DNA of 64,000 nt from Cymodocea nodosa. Taxonomy: Eukaryota > Streptophyta > Magnoliopsida > Alismatales > Cymodoceaceae. The translations under genes and the position numbers were made by a program. The DNA lies in NCBI GenBank assembly GCA_036874045.1, contig CM072337.1, positions 6,324,001 to 6,388,000 on the forward strand, read 5' to 3'. Position 1 is the first letter of the stretch; each line of letters starts with the position of its first letter. Below, piece by piece: positions 11,738 through 25,147 of this stretch. A model generated the notes under the pieces. The model was not told where the DNA came from, did not search any database, and saw only the letters and a list, made by a program, of their open reading frames with translations.

Positions 11738-14324
11738 AATCACAAGCCTCTTTGTCTTCGAAAAATACTGATCAGAGTATTTGAAGTTTGCTTTACAATT
11801 TCTGTACTTACTCTATTTATCTGATCAATTACTGCTTGATCTAAGTCATTTTGTGAAACTTGTGATGGTTGTTATAAAAATTCAGTATAGATGTCTGTAT
11901 TTATACCTGTATTTGTATCTGTCTGTATACCTGTATTTATATTTGTATGTATACCTGTATTGATATCTATATGTTGCTGTTGTTCTAAAAATTGTGTTGA
12001 TTGTTGCTGTTGCTATTGTGACTGTGTTTGCCTATCTTGTTGTTGTTGTCGGACTATAGGTGTATCTGCTTCCTGATATTTTGGAGTTCCTTTGTAGAGA
12101 AAGATCATGACTTTAATCTTTTCTATGGCCAAGGTGTAATATCTGTTTGACTTGCCACAATTCTCAAAATCGTATCACTATAAAATAATTTACTTTGCAA
12201 ATGTAAGATATGAGAAACAAAAATATCATACCAATTCACTAGTATATGGTTAATTAATGCATATGTAGCATAAAGACAACATCTGCCAACTTCTGCACCA
12301 TGACCAAACAATGAAGCATGCAATATTTTTACAATAAAACGTGCTTGGCCATTTAAATCATTTAGTAATCCCATTGGTTTGTTGGTAGTTGGATCTTTGG
12401 CTAAACTTTGAATGTCTCATCCCAATTGATAAACCTATTTTCTTTTTGATAATTTAACTCCTTCATTTTTCAAACTAAGTACTTGATAAAGTAAATCTGG
12501 AGTTAAATATATGTCATTTTCTTGTATGTTGGAAATAGGAATACCTTCTTCCACTGTTAAGTTTGAGTAAAAACTACTGATAAGTTTAGGTATAACAAGA
12601 TGGCCTGGTTGTTGTGGAAGTAGAGCCAATAAGCCTTGAAATTCAAACATTTCTCGTAGATGTGCCATCCCTTCAAACTTAACTGGTCTTGAGTATAAAA
12701 CTGTAAAAGTTCTATATGTTTGAAATTTTTCATAACATGAACTATTTCTGAACCATAATAATGTATTTTCGTCTAAACTCTGTTGAGGATTAGGTATTTT
12801 CTTGTCATGATGTTCTAATCTAGGACTGGTTTCAATATTATCAGTAGTATCTATATTTTCGAAGCAGAACTGGTGGAATTTCTATCAAAGCTGGTATAAA
12901 TGTCTGAAATATCTATTATTGTCGTGTCAATAATCTGTTGAAATTCTTCTGTTTGTTCTTGAGACATATTAGTAGCAATAGTCTCTGTATCAATTTGTCT
13001 ATCAGCAACATTTATATCTATGATTGATCTATACAACAACTATCTCTGTAGGAAAGAATGTTCTATAATAGATTCATTCTATATTTCTGAAATTTCTATA
13101 CTTGAGACATTGGTAGTGTGATGATATTCAATCTGTAACTGTGTATGTTGTTGATTATATACATTTCTCAACAAGTATATTATATACTGTAACAAACATA
13201 ACCATATGTATAAATTATAGTATAAGCAACTATACCAAAAATTAAAAGTTTCTATTTGAGATACAGTTAGAGGAAGAAAATTTGCACATTCCTCTTAAGA
13301 TGAAATATCTTCAACATTCATAGACTTAGTGTCTATATCATCAAAAATATCATCAAAATTGATATCATCTATATATTTATCATCAAAATTTCCTACATAT
13401 TCTCTTTCCCTAGGAAAAGAATGTGTGCTTGCAGCATGATGTGAAATACTATCCATTGTATTAAAAGATACATTATGCACTAATGTGACATAATACCTTA
13501 GAGTGTATGCATGTAATCCAATATTTGTCACATCTGTTGGGATTTCTGTCACAAACGTCTGTCCAGCTTCTACAATGGAACATAGTTTTCCATTTTTCAA
13601 TAATTCTTCTTTTTGCTGCAATATTCCTTGTACACCTACAGTTAGTCCAAAATATTCTATTATCTTTTTCTTTTTCTAACTATATGTTTGTAGTGTTTCT
13701 GATTGTTTAGGAGGTTCTAAAATTTTCTTAATTTCTTCTGTTAAAGGCACCTATGGTTGTGATGGTCCTTCACCATGATGCCTAGGTGGTAATAATGGAA
13801 AATAGAGTTTTAAGCTCTCAACCTCTGCCATTTTTAGTTGATAAACTTTTTGTCCTTCACTTCGAATACCCATTTTCCTAATGTCAGTTTTCTGTTCATC
13901 TATATACTGCTAAATGTCATCTAAAATAGCTAGGGAAAAATAATGTTGGGAATACAAAGATTCTAATTCCCTATTTGCATTTTCTATCATTGGTCCCCAT
14001 TTCTTTCCATAGTACGTGATAGATTGTACCAATTTTTCAGGTATATGTCCAGAACTTGTAACAACCGTAGGGTTAGGTTGTAAAGTTTGTTTTCATAGTT
14101 GTAATGCAGAAAGTTCAATCTGTTTTAGTCTAAACTGTGTTTCAGCATAATTGTGAATAAACTTACAATAGAAATTTTTCTCATCTTGAACAACTTTTCT
14201 AATTTCATGTAGTATTTCATTTGTAAAAGTGTACCTTGAGTAGATGTTGATTTCACTTTGCATTTTCTAAAGTTCTAGCTCTCTTTTATGCACTTTTGTC
14301 ATTCTACCACGTCCTCTTCCACAT
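11738..14324 (-). pseudogene. Env-like extra ORF of S-A
   Basis: Long extra ORF downstream of pol, read on the minus strand from the ATG at about 14324. Recognisable blocks are LKNGKLCSIVEAGQTFVTEI (about 13590), an aspartate/isoleucine-rich stretch (13380-13300), MAHLREMFEFQGLLALLPQ (12668), SSFYSNLTVEEGI, LSLKNEGVKL, and ARFIVKILHASLF with LYATYALINHILVNWYDIF (12350-12230). The C-terminal tail is glutamine- and threonine-rich and lies over a short tandem DNA repeat near 11900-11990. The domain order parallels the S-B version, but the two are well diverged. The basic start (S-G-R-G-R-like) suggests a nucleic-acid or nuclear role, which is inference only. Broken in several places. Confidence 0.7.
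11885..11985. repeat. Short tandem repeat inside the env-like ORF tail
   Basis: Units resembling TGTATACCTGTATTTATA recur about every 18-24 bases. The plus-strand open frames here (leucine/tyrosine repeats) are only shadows. The S-D homologue at 58500-58600 has a related repetitive tail. Confidence 0.7.
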
Positions 14325-16340
14325 CTTGAGATTGTCGATTAATCTTCACTGTGCACTGTAGAACTTAGTGGAAGTAAAGATTGTGAAGCTAGGGTTTTAC
14401 CAAGGTAGAAACACGAAAGGTTGTTAGTAAAACATTTATAACTCTTCAAGTTTATAAATGGATTCAATCATTGAAATCATAAATATAAGATCCATTATTG
14501 ATAAATAACTCGAGTACTTACAATAATTGTACGAGTTTTACAACCGACAAAAGTAGAATACTTAGCGTAACTATTCGTGTAAAAAAAAAAAACTTAAGGC
14601 TAAGTGAAAAGTGAGAAAACTCGAAAACTTATGATAACTATTCGAGTTTTATGAGCAGTAAAGCACATAACTATACGACAAACGAGAATAGTTATTGTCA
14701 GAGATTAAGTCTTTCAGAAAAATATAAGAATATTAAGTTAACTGTTTGAGTTTCTCGAATGGATAGGTGTGAAAGTAGAAGTGTTAAACATAACTGTTTG
14801 AGTTTCAACTGAGACATAATAAAGCAATGAAATTCAACATGTGCATAATTCTAACTTAAGGTGTTCAAATATTTTTGGATACTTATAAACCTAACTATCC
14901 GATGCTCAGATGCATTTCGAAGAGTTACTAGATAACTTACCGAACATTCACTTAAGATATGCATTTAGGCTTCGACACATGTACTTCAGGAAATAATAAA
15001 ATATTCTATTGATCATTTAAAACATAACTGTCCGATATATATACAATATAGTCTTCCGAAATCATAGAAAATTCAGATACTTAAGAATTAAAAAGCTTGT
15101 ATTTCACCGACAATTCAGAAATGTACTGAATTAATGTTAATTTCCTACAATTATGCAGATTCTTTCATGAAAACATATAATAGTTCATAAGAGTTGAATT
15201 ATTATATGAGAAATTGCCCCCTACATAAATGTAGTCTGAAGAATCTATGGCGTACTTAACTAGGTTGCCAAGCCCTAAGTAGATTTGGCTTCAAAAGGTC
15301 AAATAGCTTACTTAAAAAGGATGTTAAGCCTTAAATAGATTTGAGTCTCTCTATTTTTTTTTTTTAAATATGAATTAAATACAGAAATAAATAGTATATT
15401 TAACAATTTAGACTTTCTGACTTTTATCTTATTTAGTTTACAAAAGATAATTCATAGAGATGTACTTTCAGGAACTTAAAAGAATTCAATAATGAGTACA
15501 TGAACTTAAGACAATAAATATTGTATATTATGTGTAAAGAGTAGATAATAACAAGGAAAAATTACAAAGATTATATGCACAGATTATGGTAGGATTGTTA
15601 TAACACCTTGAAAATAAATTAAGCTTGAGTACATTGCCCCCCTTTCTTTTCTTTTTTTTTATTTATATTTATATATATATATATATATTATGTATTACCT
15701 CCCACAATATCATCTTTTTACGTGATCACAATCCCTTGCTTAGGGGAAAGATAACCAGCTACTCAATGACAAGTGAGAACAGGTAAAAAAATTTTTTTTA
15801 ATATAATCTGAAATACTTGCAAAATGAGTTTTCAGCTAGCACATCCCAAACCAATTAGTTTAAGTGACTAGGGTTTAAGATCCCCCAACAGAATTAATTA
15901 CTCAAGTAATTGCAAAAAAAAAATATGAAACAAGACAGTAAATTAAATTAGAAGCAATCGCAAGACTTAATTTTTTTAATAGAATGTTAATAACTTTCCT
16001 TTAATAAATAGTACATACTTTCTATGTATTTTCCTATTAAAATATCTATAATAGCATATACATAAGTAACAAAAATACAGTTGACACTCACACTGAATTA
16101 AATTAACTTTCCTTAAGTAATATTTTCTGAATTTTTCTTAAATAAATTGACTTCAATAAAAATTTGAAATTCATAAATTCTTAACTACCAGAAAACGATA
16201 ATTCAAAAATAGATATTTTGTTTTGTTTTTTTTTAAATAATAAAGACATTAAATTCTAAAACTACCTTTATAACAAACCAAAATGCAATGAACAGGATAG
16301 TTTAAACATCAGATAACCTACAGATACCAAGTTTTAATCG
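14325..16340 (-). other. S-A spacer between pol and env-like ORF
   Basis: About 2 kb without coding sequence. It contains AT microsatellite runs (15650-15690), a stretch of paired TAACTNNNCGA-type motifs (about 14440-15060), and a segment (about 14880-15200) resembling the gypsy G LTR. The same spacer, in the same order, occurs in S-D at 53741-55758. Confidence 0.7.
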
Positions 16341-18310
16341 TAATTTTGAAAAGGTATTTTCATCTAAGGGTTTTGTAAATAGATTTGCTAATTGTTCTAT
16401 GGTAGAACAAAATTTAATACTATTTTTCCTTTTATAACATTATCCGTTAGAAAATGATGTTGAACTTCTATATTGTTTTACATCTACAATTTTTCCAGAG
16501 TCATCTTTATCCAACTTGGTGATAGTACTCATTGGTGTATTCTTTATTTTAGTGTTGTCTAAACCAAACCTCTTTAATAAATCTTGAGTATATTTTTCTT
16601 CTGAAATAAAAGTACCCTTATCTAATTGCTTAATTTGTAAGCCTAAAAAAATGATAGTTCACCCATTATACTCATTTCAAATTGATTAGTCATGTCTTTC
16701 AAAAATGACTCAACTAATTTATCATTTGTTGCTCCAAATATGATGTCATCTACAAAGATTTGAACTACCAATATATCTTTTTCAATCTTCTTGATAAAAA
16801 GAGTGTGATCTACCTTTTCCATAGAATACCCTTTTTCCATAAGAAATTTAGATAATCTCTCGTACCAAGACCTAGGGGCTTGTTTAAGGCCATATAGTGC
16901 CTTCTTAAGCTTATAAACATACTCAGGATGTTTTGAATCTTCAAAACTTGGAGGTTGTTTTACATACACTTGTTCTTTTATATATTCATTTAAAAAAGCA
17001 GTCTTAACAACCATTTGATATAATTTGAAATCCATATAACAAGCATATGCTAACAAAATTCGTATTGATTCTAGTCTAACAATAGGAGCAAATGTTTCAT
17101 CATAGTCAATTCCTTCCTTTTGCTTGTAACCTTGAGCAACTAATCTAACTTTATTTTTAACGATATGTCCATCTTGATCTACTTTGTTTCTAAATACCCA
17201 CCTTGTTCCTATTATGGACTGATTTTCAAGTGGTGAAACTAGATCCCATACCTCATTTCTTATAAATTGATTTAACTCATCTTGCATAGCTAAATACCAA
17301 AATTCATCTTCTAAGGCATCTTCAATTTTCTTAGGTTCTAATAAAGAAACAAATGAATAAGCACCACAAATGTTGACTACTGATGACTTGGTCCTAACTC
17401 CTTGATTAGGATCGCCTATTATCTGATCGATAGGAAGAGATGAAGCATAATGCCAATTTCTATGTTGTTCCATATTTTCTATAGGTATGACATTATTTTC
17501 TTCTAAATTTTCATCATTTAAGTTTATATTTCTTATTCCATCAAATAATCTCTTAATTTCTTTGTCAACATCATTTGGTACCATTTCTGGGAGAATTTCT
17601 AAATCAAAGTTTTCAGCATGTCTAACATCCAAATGAGAATTTTCATGAAATTTTACATGTAAGGTTTTCTCAATGGTTTTTGTTGATTTGTTATAAACTC
17701 TATATGCCTTACTTCTAATGGAATAACCAACAAAAATACTCTTATCTGATTTGACTCTAAATTTGTCTCTTCGTTCCTTAGTGTTTAAAATAAAACACTT
17801 ACAGCCAAAGGATTTTAAATAACTTATTTTGGGAACCCTATTATACCCAAGTAAATATAGAATAGTCATCAACTAGTACAAAAGCATAATGTTTATCTCC
17901 TACACTGGTTGTTTTAGTAGGTCCAAATAAATCCATATGCACTAGTTCTAATACTCTTTTGCTTGTTATTTCATTTAAGCTTTTAAAGGATGTTTTATGT
18001 AATTTACCTAGATGACATACATCACACATAAACTCTTTCGAGTACTTAATACTAGGTAAACCCCTAACTAGATTCTTTTTAGACAGCTTTTGTAATAATT
18101 TTAAGTTTGAGTGTCCTAACCTTCTATGCCATAAAATGACTTTATCCGATTTTGTAATTAAGCAAGCATTGTCTTTAATAATATTAGAAGGCAAATTTAG
18201 AATACAAACAGATCTTTTCTTGTATGTAGGAATCTGTTTCAAAAATTACTTTGTAAATCTTCATTAAAACAGGAACACTCAATAAATTAAAACCTAAGTT
18301 TTCTATTATT
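16341..18310 (-). pseudogene. pol: Sirevirus S-A pol, incomplete
   Basis: Minus-strand copia pol. The pre-integrase zinc region is about 18140-18000 (LWHRRLGHSNLKLLQKLSKK, then CDVCHLGKLHK). The integrase C-terminal part is about 17830-17600 (YLKSFGCKCFILNTKERRDK). Reverse transcriptase is about 17310-16640 ([74 protein letters not shown]), followed by a short RNase H remnant. A single open frame of about 400 codons covers 17872-16643. It is nearly identical to S-D pol. The integrase core and RNase H are incomplete, so the copy is broken. Confidence 0.88.
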
Positions 18311-18650
18311 TCATTTATTTTATCAGTTAATTTTGTTGATGAAAACATATGGTTTAATTATTTGTACCATGTGTTAGATGTCTTTTTACCCAAATAAATT
18401 TTGACTAACTACTTTGTTCTCAAAATCTTTTAAATTAGATTTCGATAGGTTATTTTGTCTATAGTATTTTGATCAGAGAGTTATTTTATAAGTCACCGAA
18501 TAGAGTAGGACAAATCGGATGGTTAAGTCTCTCTCTTGGCTTTTTAGATAGGTATATCAGTAACTATCTAAAAAGTATTTATCTTAGGTAAGTTAAGTCT
18601 TTTTATGTCCAGATATGATTTTTTAAGTCTCCAATTTCCTAAAAGCCTTC
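18311..18650. other. Unassigned stretch between S-A and element A
   Basis: About 340 AT-rich bases holding a few motifs of the kind GTAACTATCTAAAAAG. No ORF, terminal repeat or clear match to the other elements was found. It separates truncated S-A from the 5' LTR of element A and may be older target DNA. Confidence 0.5.
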
Positions 18651-20183
18651 TGTTCAAGCTTTAATTTTGCCCATTTTTAATGAATTTTATAAGTAATTTT
18701 GCATGATATTATATATCTATGGTGGATAAATGATATTAATTATGAGTAATATAAGTCTTGAAATATAGTGCAATATAGAAATTTAATTAACAAGTGCATC
18801 CCCCATTAGATATAATTTTACATGGAACATATTGATTTATTTTGCATGTCCTATGTTGGCTAACATCTCTTGGAGTTCAACTTCCATTAATTGTAGGTAA
18901 CTTACATATGGGAGGAGCTTAATGCAAAAGACCAAAGAAGATGTAAAGAATCAAAAGTTGGTGGACTAAACTTTAAAGAAGAGGACATGCCAACACCTTA
19001 TTGGCCCTCCTAGATCTATGGCATCTTATTGGCTTGGTGATAAAACCAAGGTGCCACATCAAAGAGAGAGAAGACAAAACAACATAAATACAAGGGGAGA
19101 GGATTTTCGGCCAAGAACTTGGTGCTTCCAACAGAGAAAGGAGGAGAAGAAGCTTGGAGGTGAGGCTTGTGCTTCCAAAGAGAGACCATCCATTCATGCT
19201 ATTTACCATTCCAAGGGCTAAGGAGAAGACATCCAAGCTTGGAGGTGGAGTTGCTGCCAAGTTCCATTGAATTCAAAGCTCTAGAGAAGCAGATAAGAAG
19301 CTCCTAAGGTAGTGACAACTCTTAGAGTTTATTATTTTCTTGTATAGAAGGAAGAATTGATGAGAAATGGTGGTGAACATCTCAATTATATGTCTTCTTA
19401 GCTAGATAGAGTTCAATGAATGTATATGAATGTTTAATTCTTCTTTTCAACTTCTAATTTGCATCCTCTACTCACATGTATTGTTGGGGCTGTTGGTGAG
19501 GCTTTCACACGAGTGAATGACACTCACCAATGGTGGCTTGGCGCATTTGAGAAGAAGGTGTGAATTGAAAAAAGAAGAAAATAAGTGTTGATGTTCATTT
19601 GAATGAAGAACCTATCACTTATATCTAGTTGTTAATTTTAATTTCAGTAGTTAATTGAGTTTGTTATATCTTATATTGATCACATTTTGTCCTAATCAAT
19701 CTCCAAAAAGAATTTCTAATGCAAGTATTATAGTATAGTTTAGCTAGATTAGCAAATAGCATAGTTGCATGCATTTAGTATAAATTAGAATAGAGTAGTA
19801 TAGTCTATTGAACCTTCTTGTTTTATTTTTCTTTCCTCAATATTGATGCATTGATATCAATTCTAAAATCACGTGGAACTTGTGTGCATGTTATAATTGA
19901 ATGAGTTGATAGATTTACAAGTAAAGAAATTGATTCACATCACCATTTTCCACTACACATTGCCTTGAAACTGCATGATTTGTGAGCTTGTGTTAATTTT
20001 GATTATTCTACATTCACACGTCATTAATTTACTGAAGTATACCTAAGAGCTTGAGGAACAAGTTGAGTAATAGTTGATTAAGTCATAAACACAATTCTTG
20101 TGGAAGAATGACCTGTATTTGCCATGTACACCAAAAGAACTATGCACTTGCAGTAAAACTTGAGCTAAAAATATAGCTCAACA
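18651..20183 (+). repeat. 5' LTR of element A, about 1.53 kb
   Basis: It starts TGTTCAAGCTTTAATTTTGC and ends ...ATAGCTCAACA just before the primer site. The first 640 bases recur at 28011-28652, and the last 880 or so recur at 56749-57638. The short ORFs near 18973-19260 lie wholly inside the LTR and are not genes. Confidence 0.9.
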
Positions 20184-20189
20184 AGTTTT

Positions 20190-20207
20190 TGGCACCGTTG
20201 CCAGGGA
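20190..20207 (+). other. Primer binding site of element A
   Basis: The sequence TGGCACCGTTGCCAGGGA follows a T-run after the LTR end. It is one or two bases from the TGGCGCCGTTGCCGGGGA site common in plant Athila/Tat gypsy elements. Confidence 0.85.
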
Positions 20208-20372
20208 TTGGCAATTTGGCTTAGTTTATTTTTACCATATTTGAAGTTCTTAGTTGATTGTTTGATAAATTTTCATAAACATATCTTTCTTGTGCTTAGT
20301 TGTGAATTTTATTGCTTAAATTTCTTGCAAGTATGTCAAATTTTCATCATGATGATCCTTTTAAGTTTATAA

Positions 20373-23300
20373 ATGAGTTTTTTATCTGAAAGTGCTTGTT
20401 CTTATTGCCATGTAAAAGGTCATGATGAAAGCATATGTACCAGCAAGTTATTTAATATAAAAATTCAACTAGTAGAAGAAACAACTCATGTTAGTGATGA
20501 ATATGATGTCTTGCATGATGCTAGTGAATTTTCTTACGATTTTGATATGCATAAATCTCATATTGATGAAAGAAATGATGTTTGTGATTGCTCTCATGTT
20601 AGTAGTAGTTCTATAGAAGAGTCCATGAGGAATATAGAGAGAATCATAGAGTTAGGAGATAACTATTATGTTGCCACTAAGCTCCTACAACAAAAAGAAG
20701 ATGTAATTGTCATAGATGATGAAGAAGACTCTAATGTAGATAAAAACGTGAATTTAATCTTAAGATCTGGAAAAACCATAGAAAGAAACATATTAGAACA
20801 TGAAAGTGAAGAAAAACAAAGTGAAGAAAACATAGATAAAAAGGAAGAAAATATGTTGACAAGAGATGAACATAAGGATGTAGAACTAGAACATGAAGGA
20901 GTTGAACTTGAAAAATGTCTAATGGATGAAACTAATGAAGAATTAATTGAAGAAAACCCTGTTATAGACTTAGAAATGGATAAAAAGAAAGAAGAAATAT
21001 CTGAAAATATGAACAACAAACCACCATTTCCTCGTCGGCTTGACAACAACAAAGAAAATGAGGAAAATGAAGCTATAAGAACCATATTTGAGAAAATCAA
21101 TGTTAATATGCCTATGTTAGAATTAATTAGAAAAATTCCAGCATATGGGAGGGTGCTTAAAAGCCTTTGTACCAAGCATAGGAAGCCAAGAAAAAAATTA
21201 AGTAAGCAAGTTTATTTAACCGAGTTAAGTAGTTCAATGTTGCTTGATAGTTTAGCTAAAAATTCAATGATCCTGGTGTTCCTCTAATAACTTGCTTAAT
21301 AGGGAATGTTTTAATTGAAAAAGTATTATTAGATCTTGGTGCAGGAGTTAACGTGATGCCAAAACACTTATATGAACAATTGGGAATCACAGGAATTAAG
21401 AAAACTAGAACACTAATTAAACTAGCTGATAGATCATATAGGAGTCCCATGGGTATTGTAGAAGTTGTCTTAATTCAAATTGAAGATTTTATATACCCAG
21501 CCGACTTTATCATTTTAGAAACCAATGCACCAACTTGTGAACCAAATGAATCTACATTGATCCTAGGGAGACCATTCTTAGCAACTATTAATGCCCACAT
21601 TAATTGCAGAAATGGTAAAATGTCAATCTCCTTTAACAATAAGGTGATATCATTGAACATTTTTAAAAGAGATAGGACTATAAACCATCAAGTAGATGAC
21701 AACATTAGTGTAAGCATTTCTAAATTATTTGAAGAAGTCGAAAATAGTAGTAATGAAGAAGAACTTAGTGCTGAAATTTGCTTTCTAGACATTGAAGATA
21801 ATCTAGAACACAAGGCATCGTTACAAGAGAATAGTGGTGAGCATGAAATAAATAATGACTTGATTTTAGAAGTTAAGGAAAGGAATAAATTAAAAGCACT
21901 CCCACAAAATCTGAAATATGCATTTATAGATAAGCAAAATGAATATCCTGTTATAATTGGAGCAAACTTAAGCCCAAACCAAGAAGAAAAATTAATGAAG
22001 ATATTAAGTAAAAACAAGAGAGCTTTTGGTTGGCAATTGAGTGATATTGTAGGAGTTAGTCCCACTATAGTTCAACATAGAATTATCCTAGAAGATGAGA
22101 ACTATGCCTTTAGAGAACCTCAACGTAGATTAAATCCCCAAATGAGTGAGGTGGTAAAGAAGGAGATTTTTAAATGGCTTGACAATGGCATTATATACCC
22201 TATTAGTGATAGTAGGTGGGTAAGCCCTATGTATGTAGTACCTAAGAAATCGGGCTTTACAGTAGTTGAAAATCAAGATCATGAGTTAGTGCCTACTAGA
22301 ATAAAAACTAGTTGGAGGGTATGTATTGATTATCGTAAATTGAATTCAGCAACTCGTAAAGATCAATTCCCATTGCCATTTGTTGATCAAATGCTAGAAA
22401 GGTTACCTGGACATGAATTTTATTGTTTTCTTGATGGATACTCTGGGTACAATCAAATACCCATAATCTTTGAGGATCAAGAAAAGACTACTTTTACTTG
22501 TCCAAGCGGAACCTATGCTTTTAGGCGTATGCCTTTCGGTTTATGTAATGCGCCTGCAACATTTCAAAGATGCATGGCAGGAATTTTTTATGATATAAAT
22601 GAAAATTTTTTAGAAATTTTCATGGATGACTTTTCTGTTTTTGGCAAAAATTTTGATATTTGTTTACATCATTTAGATATGGTTTTGCAAAGATGTGTTG
22701 AAAAGAATTTTATTTTAAATTGGGAAAAGTGTCATTTCATGGTGAATGAAGGCATAGTTCTTGGGCATGTGATATCTAATAGAGGGATTGAGGTGGATAA
22801 GACAAAAATTGATGTTATATCTCATTTGCAGCCACCTAAATCTGTTAAGGAGATTAGAAGCTTTTTAGGACATGCTGATTTTTATAGTAGATTTATTCAT
22901 GATTTTAGCAAGATAGCAAGACCTATAACTAATTTACTTGCACAAGATTCTGAGTTTGTTTTTGATGAACATTGTCTGGCTGCCTTTAATCAACTTAAGC
23001 ATGCATTAATATCTCCTCCTATAATTCATACCCCAATATGAGATTATCCTTTTGAAATTATGTGTGATCCCTCCAATTATGCAGTAGGTGCAGTACTTGG
23101 GCAAATAATTGATAAGAAACATCATGTCATATGCTATGCTAGTAAAACTTTGAATGAAGCTCAAGTAAATTATACTACCATAGAAAAGAATTTCTTGCTG
23201 TTGTTTTTGCTCTAGATAAATTTAGACCATATTTAGTTTGCAATCAAGTTATTGTGCATACTGATCATGCAGCTATTAAACATTTGATGAGTAAAAAAGA

Positions 23301-24772
23301 TGCAAAACCAAGATTAATTCGTTGGGTTTTATTGTTGCAAGAATTCAACATAGAAATTAAAGATAAGGTCGGAAAAGAAAATTTAGTTGCTGATCACCTC
23401 TCTAGATTAGAAAATATTCCAGCATGCAATAATGTGATTAATGAAAAGTTTCCTGATGAGAGTTTATTTCTAGTTGATAAGTTACCTTGGCTTGCAGGCA
23501 TTGCTAACTATCTTGCTACAGGGTTAATACCAACTGATTTATCTAAACCAGATAAGAAAAGATTGAGGTACATGGCTAAACATTATGTTTGGATGGAACC
23601 TTATTTGTATAAAATGGGTTCTAATCAAATTTTAAGAAGATGTCTTCCTGAAGATGAAATTGCTAATGTCTTAAATTTTTGTCATAATCATGCTTGTGGA
23701 GGTCATCTTAGCCATAGAAAAACTTCTTTGAAAATTCTTGAATGTGGATTTTATTGGCCTTCTCTAATTAAAGACTCTAAAGATTATTGTAGACATTGTG
23801 ATAGATGCCAAAGAATGGGAAAAATTTCCAAACAAAATATGATGCCTTTGAATCCTATCATTGAAGTTGAAATTTTTGATGTTTGGGGCATTGATTTCAT
23901 GGGACCATTTCCCATTTCTTTTGGTTATTCTTATATTTTGTTGGTTGTTGATTATGTTTCTAAATGGATTGAAGTTATCCCAACTAAGAGAAATGATGCT
24001 AAAGTTGTTGATTTTCTTAGATCTAACATTTTTGCTAGATTTGGTATTCCAAGAGCTATAATTAGTGATAATGGACCTTACTTTTGCAACAGAGTATTTC
24101 AAATGACTTTGAGGATGGGGTTACTCACAAGTTAGCAACACCATATCATCCTCAAATAAGTGGGCAAGTTGAGGTATCCAATAGACAAATCAAGCACATG
24201 CTCGAAAAAGTAATCAAACCAAGTAAGAAGAATTGGGAAGAAAGCTTAATGATGCACTTTAGGGTTATAGGACTGCCCATAAAACTGTGTTGGGAATGTC
24301 ACCATTTAGAATAGTTTATGGGAAAGCATGTCATTTACCTATAGAAATAGAACATAAAGTAGAATGGGCTATCAGAACATTTAACATGTGTGTTGATAAT
24401 GCAAGAAAAGCAAGGAAATATCAACTCAATGAGCTAGAAGAAATAAGAAGAGAGGCTTATGGAAATGCAAAGATTGCAAAAGAACGAGCAAAAGCATTCC
24501 ATGACAAGAAAATTTTAAGAAATGACTTTCATGAGGGACAGGAAGTTTTATTATATAACTCTAGATTACATTTGTTCCCTGGAAAATTTAAGACTAGATG
24601 GACAGGACCATTCATCATTAAACATATATATAATCATGGAGCTATAGCTATAGAAAATTGTAAGACAGGATTTAAAACTGTAGTGAATGGTCAAAGACTT
24701 AAAGAATATTATCTTGGAAAAACCTACAATCATGGAGAGAGTGCTTTGTTGTTGGAACCTAATTATAATTAG
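20373..24772 (+). pseudogene. pol: Gypsy pol of element A: knuckle, protease, RT, RNase H, integrase
   Basis: The first part starts with a zinc knuckle (CSYCHVKGHDESIC, 20397-20440) and a long acidic stretch. Protease is about 21290-21610 (LLDLGAGVNVMP, then LILGRPFLATINA). Reverse transcriptase is about 22090-22900 (GIIYPISDSRWVSPMYVVPK, CIDYRKLN, RMPFGLCNAPATFQRCM, IFMDDFSVFG). RNase H is about 22950-23420 ([19 protein letters not shown]). Integrase is about 23640-24772 ([51 protein letters not shown], then the basic end with LFPGKFKTRWTGPF). RNase H before integrase marks the gypsy order. Broken, with about four interruptions, but otherwise well preserved. Confidence 0.92.
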
Positions 24773-25147
24773 TTTTTATATGTATTTAGTTGTAGATGTA
24801 GTTTTTCTTTTCTTAATTCCTAGTAATTTTTCATTCTATGTATTAGTGTGTTAGTAGTTAACAATAAAATTGATTATTGCAAGTTCACGTCAAAATTTTA
24901 TATGCTTATTATCATGCATCTATCCTTGTTGTTTCATGTCATCTTGAATTTATATGGTGAACCATTCATACTGAAATTTTATGATATATGATGGTACTTG
25001 TATACTTTGATGATATTTCACCATGTAAATAACTCTTGCATATACTCTTGAATTACATAACTAATGTGAATGTCTTAGTGCATGAAAAGTTGGGGGAGAG
25101 GCGCAGATAAAAGGTTGATACGCATCGAGAATCAAAAAGAAACACAC
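24773..25147 (+). other. Non-coding gap between integrase and gag of element A
   Basis: About 375 AT-rich bases with no ORF. If gag is made from this element it would need re-initiation, a spliced message or an internal promoter in this gap; no clear signal was identified. Confidence 0.5.

Larger units (their letters stand above)
10285..18310 (-). mobile_element. Sirevirus element S-A (Ty1/copia), 5' truncated, broken
   Basis: Minus-strand element. In element order: integrase piece (from 18310), reverse transcriptase, partial RNase H (to about 16340), long spacer (16340-14325), env-like ORF (14324-11738), 3' untranslated region with purine tract, and complete 3' LTR (11449-10285). It is the same subfamily as S-D (48505-59064), whose parts lie in the same order. 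The 5' LTR, gag and start of pol are missing at 18310. Since the LTR abuts the gag tail of S-B, S-A most likely inserted into S-B. The integrase and RNase H regions are incomplete, and overall there are around ten or more breaks. Confidence 0.85.

Noticed and set aside
11781-12076. Plus-strand ORFs of leucine/tyrosine and cysteine runs
   Set aside because: Shadow of a short tandem repeat on the opposite strand of the S-A env-like ORF tail.
12435-13621. Separate host genes at 12123-13621 and 28730-30027
   Set aside because: Each has a homologue in the same position downstream of Sirevirus pol and before a purine tract and LTR, so they are element ORFs rather than host genes.
18973-19260. Possible small proteins at 18973-19260 and 28333-28624
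   Set aside because: Both lie at the same place in the two LTRs of element A; they are LTR sequence, not genes.
20666-21175. Serine-rich minus-strand ORF of 169 codons
   Set aside because: Exact antisense of the acidic part of element A pol; codon complementarity explains its openness.
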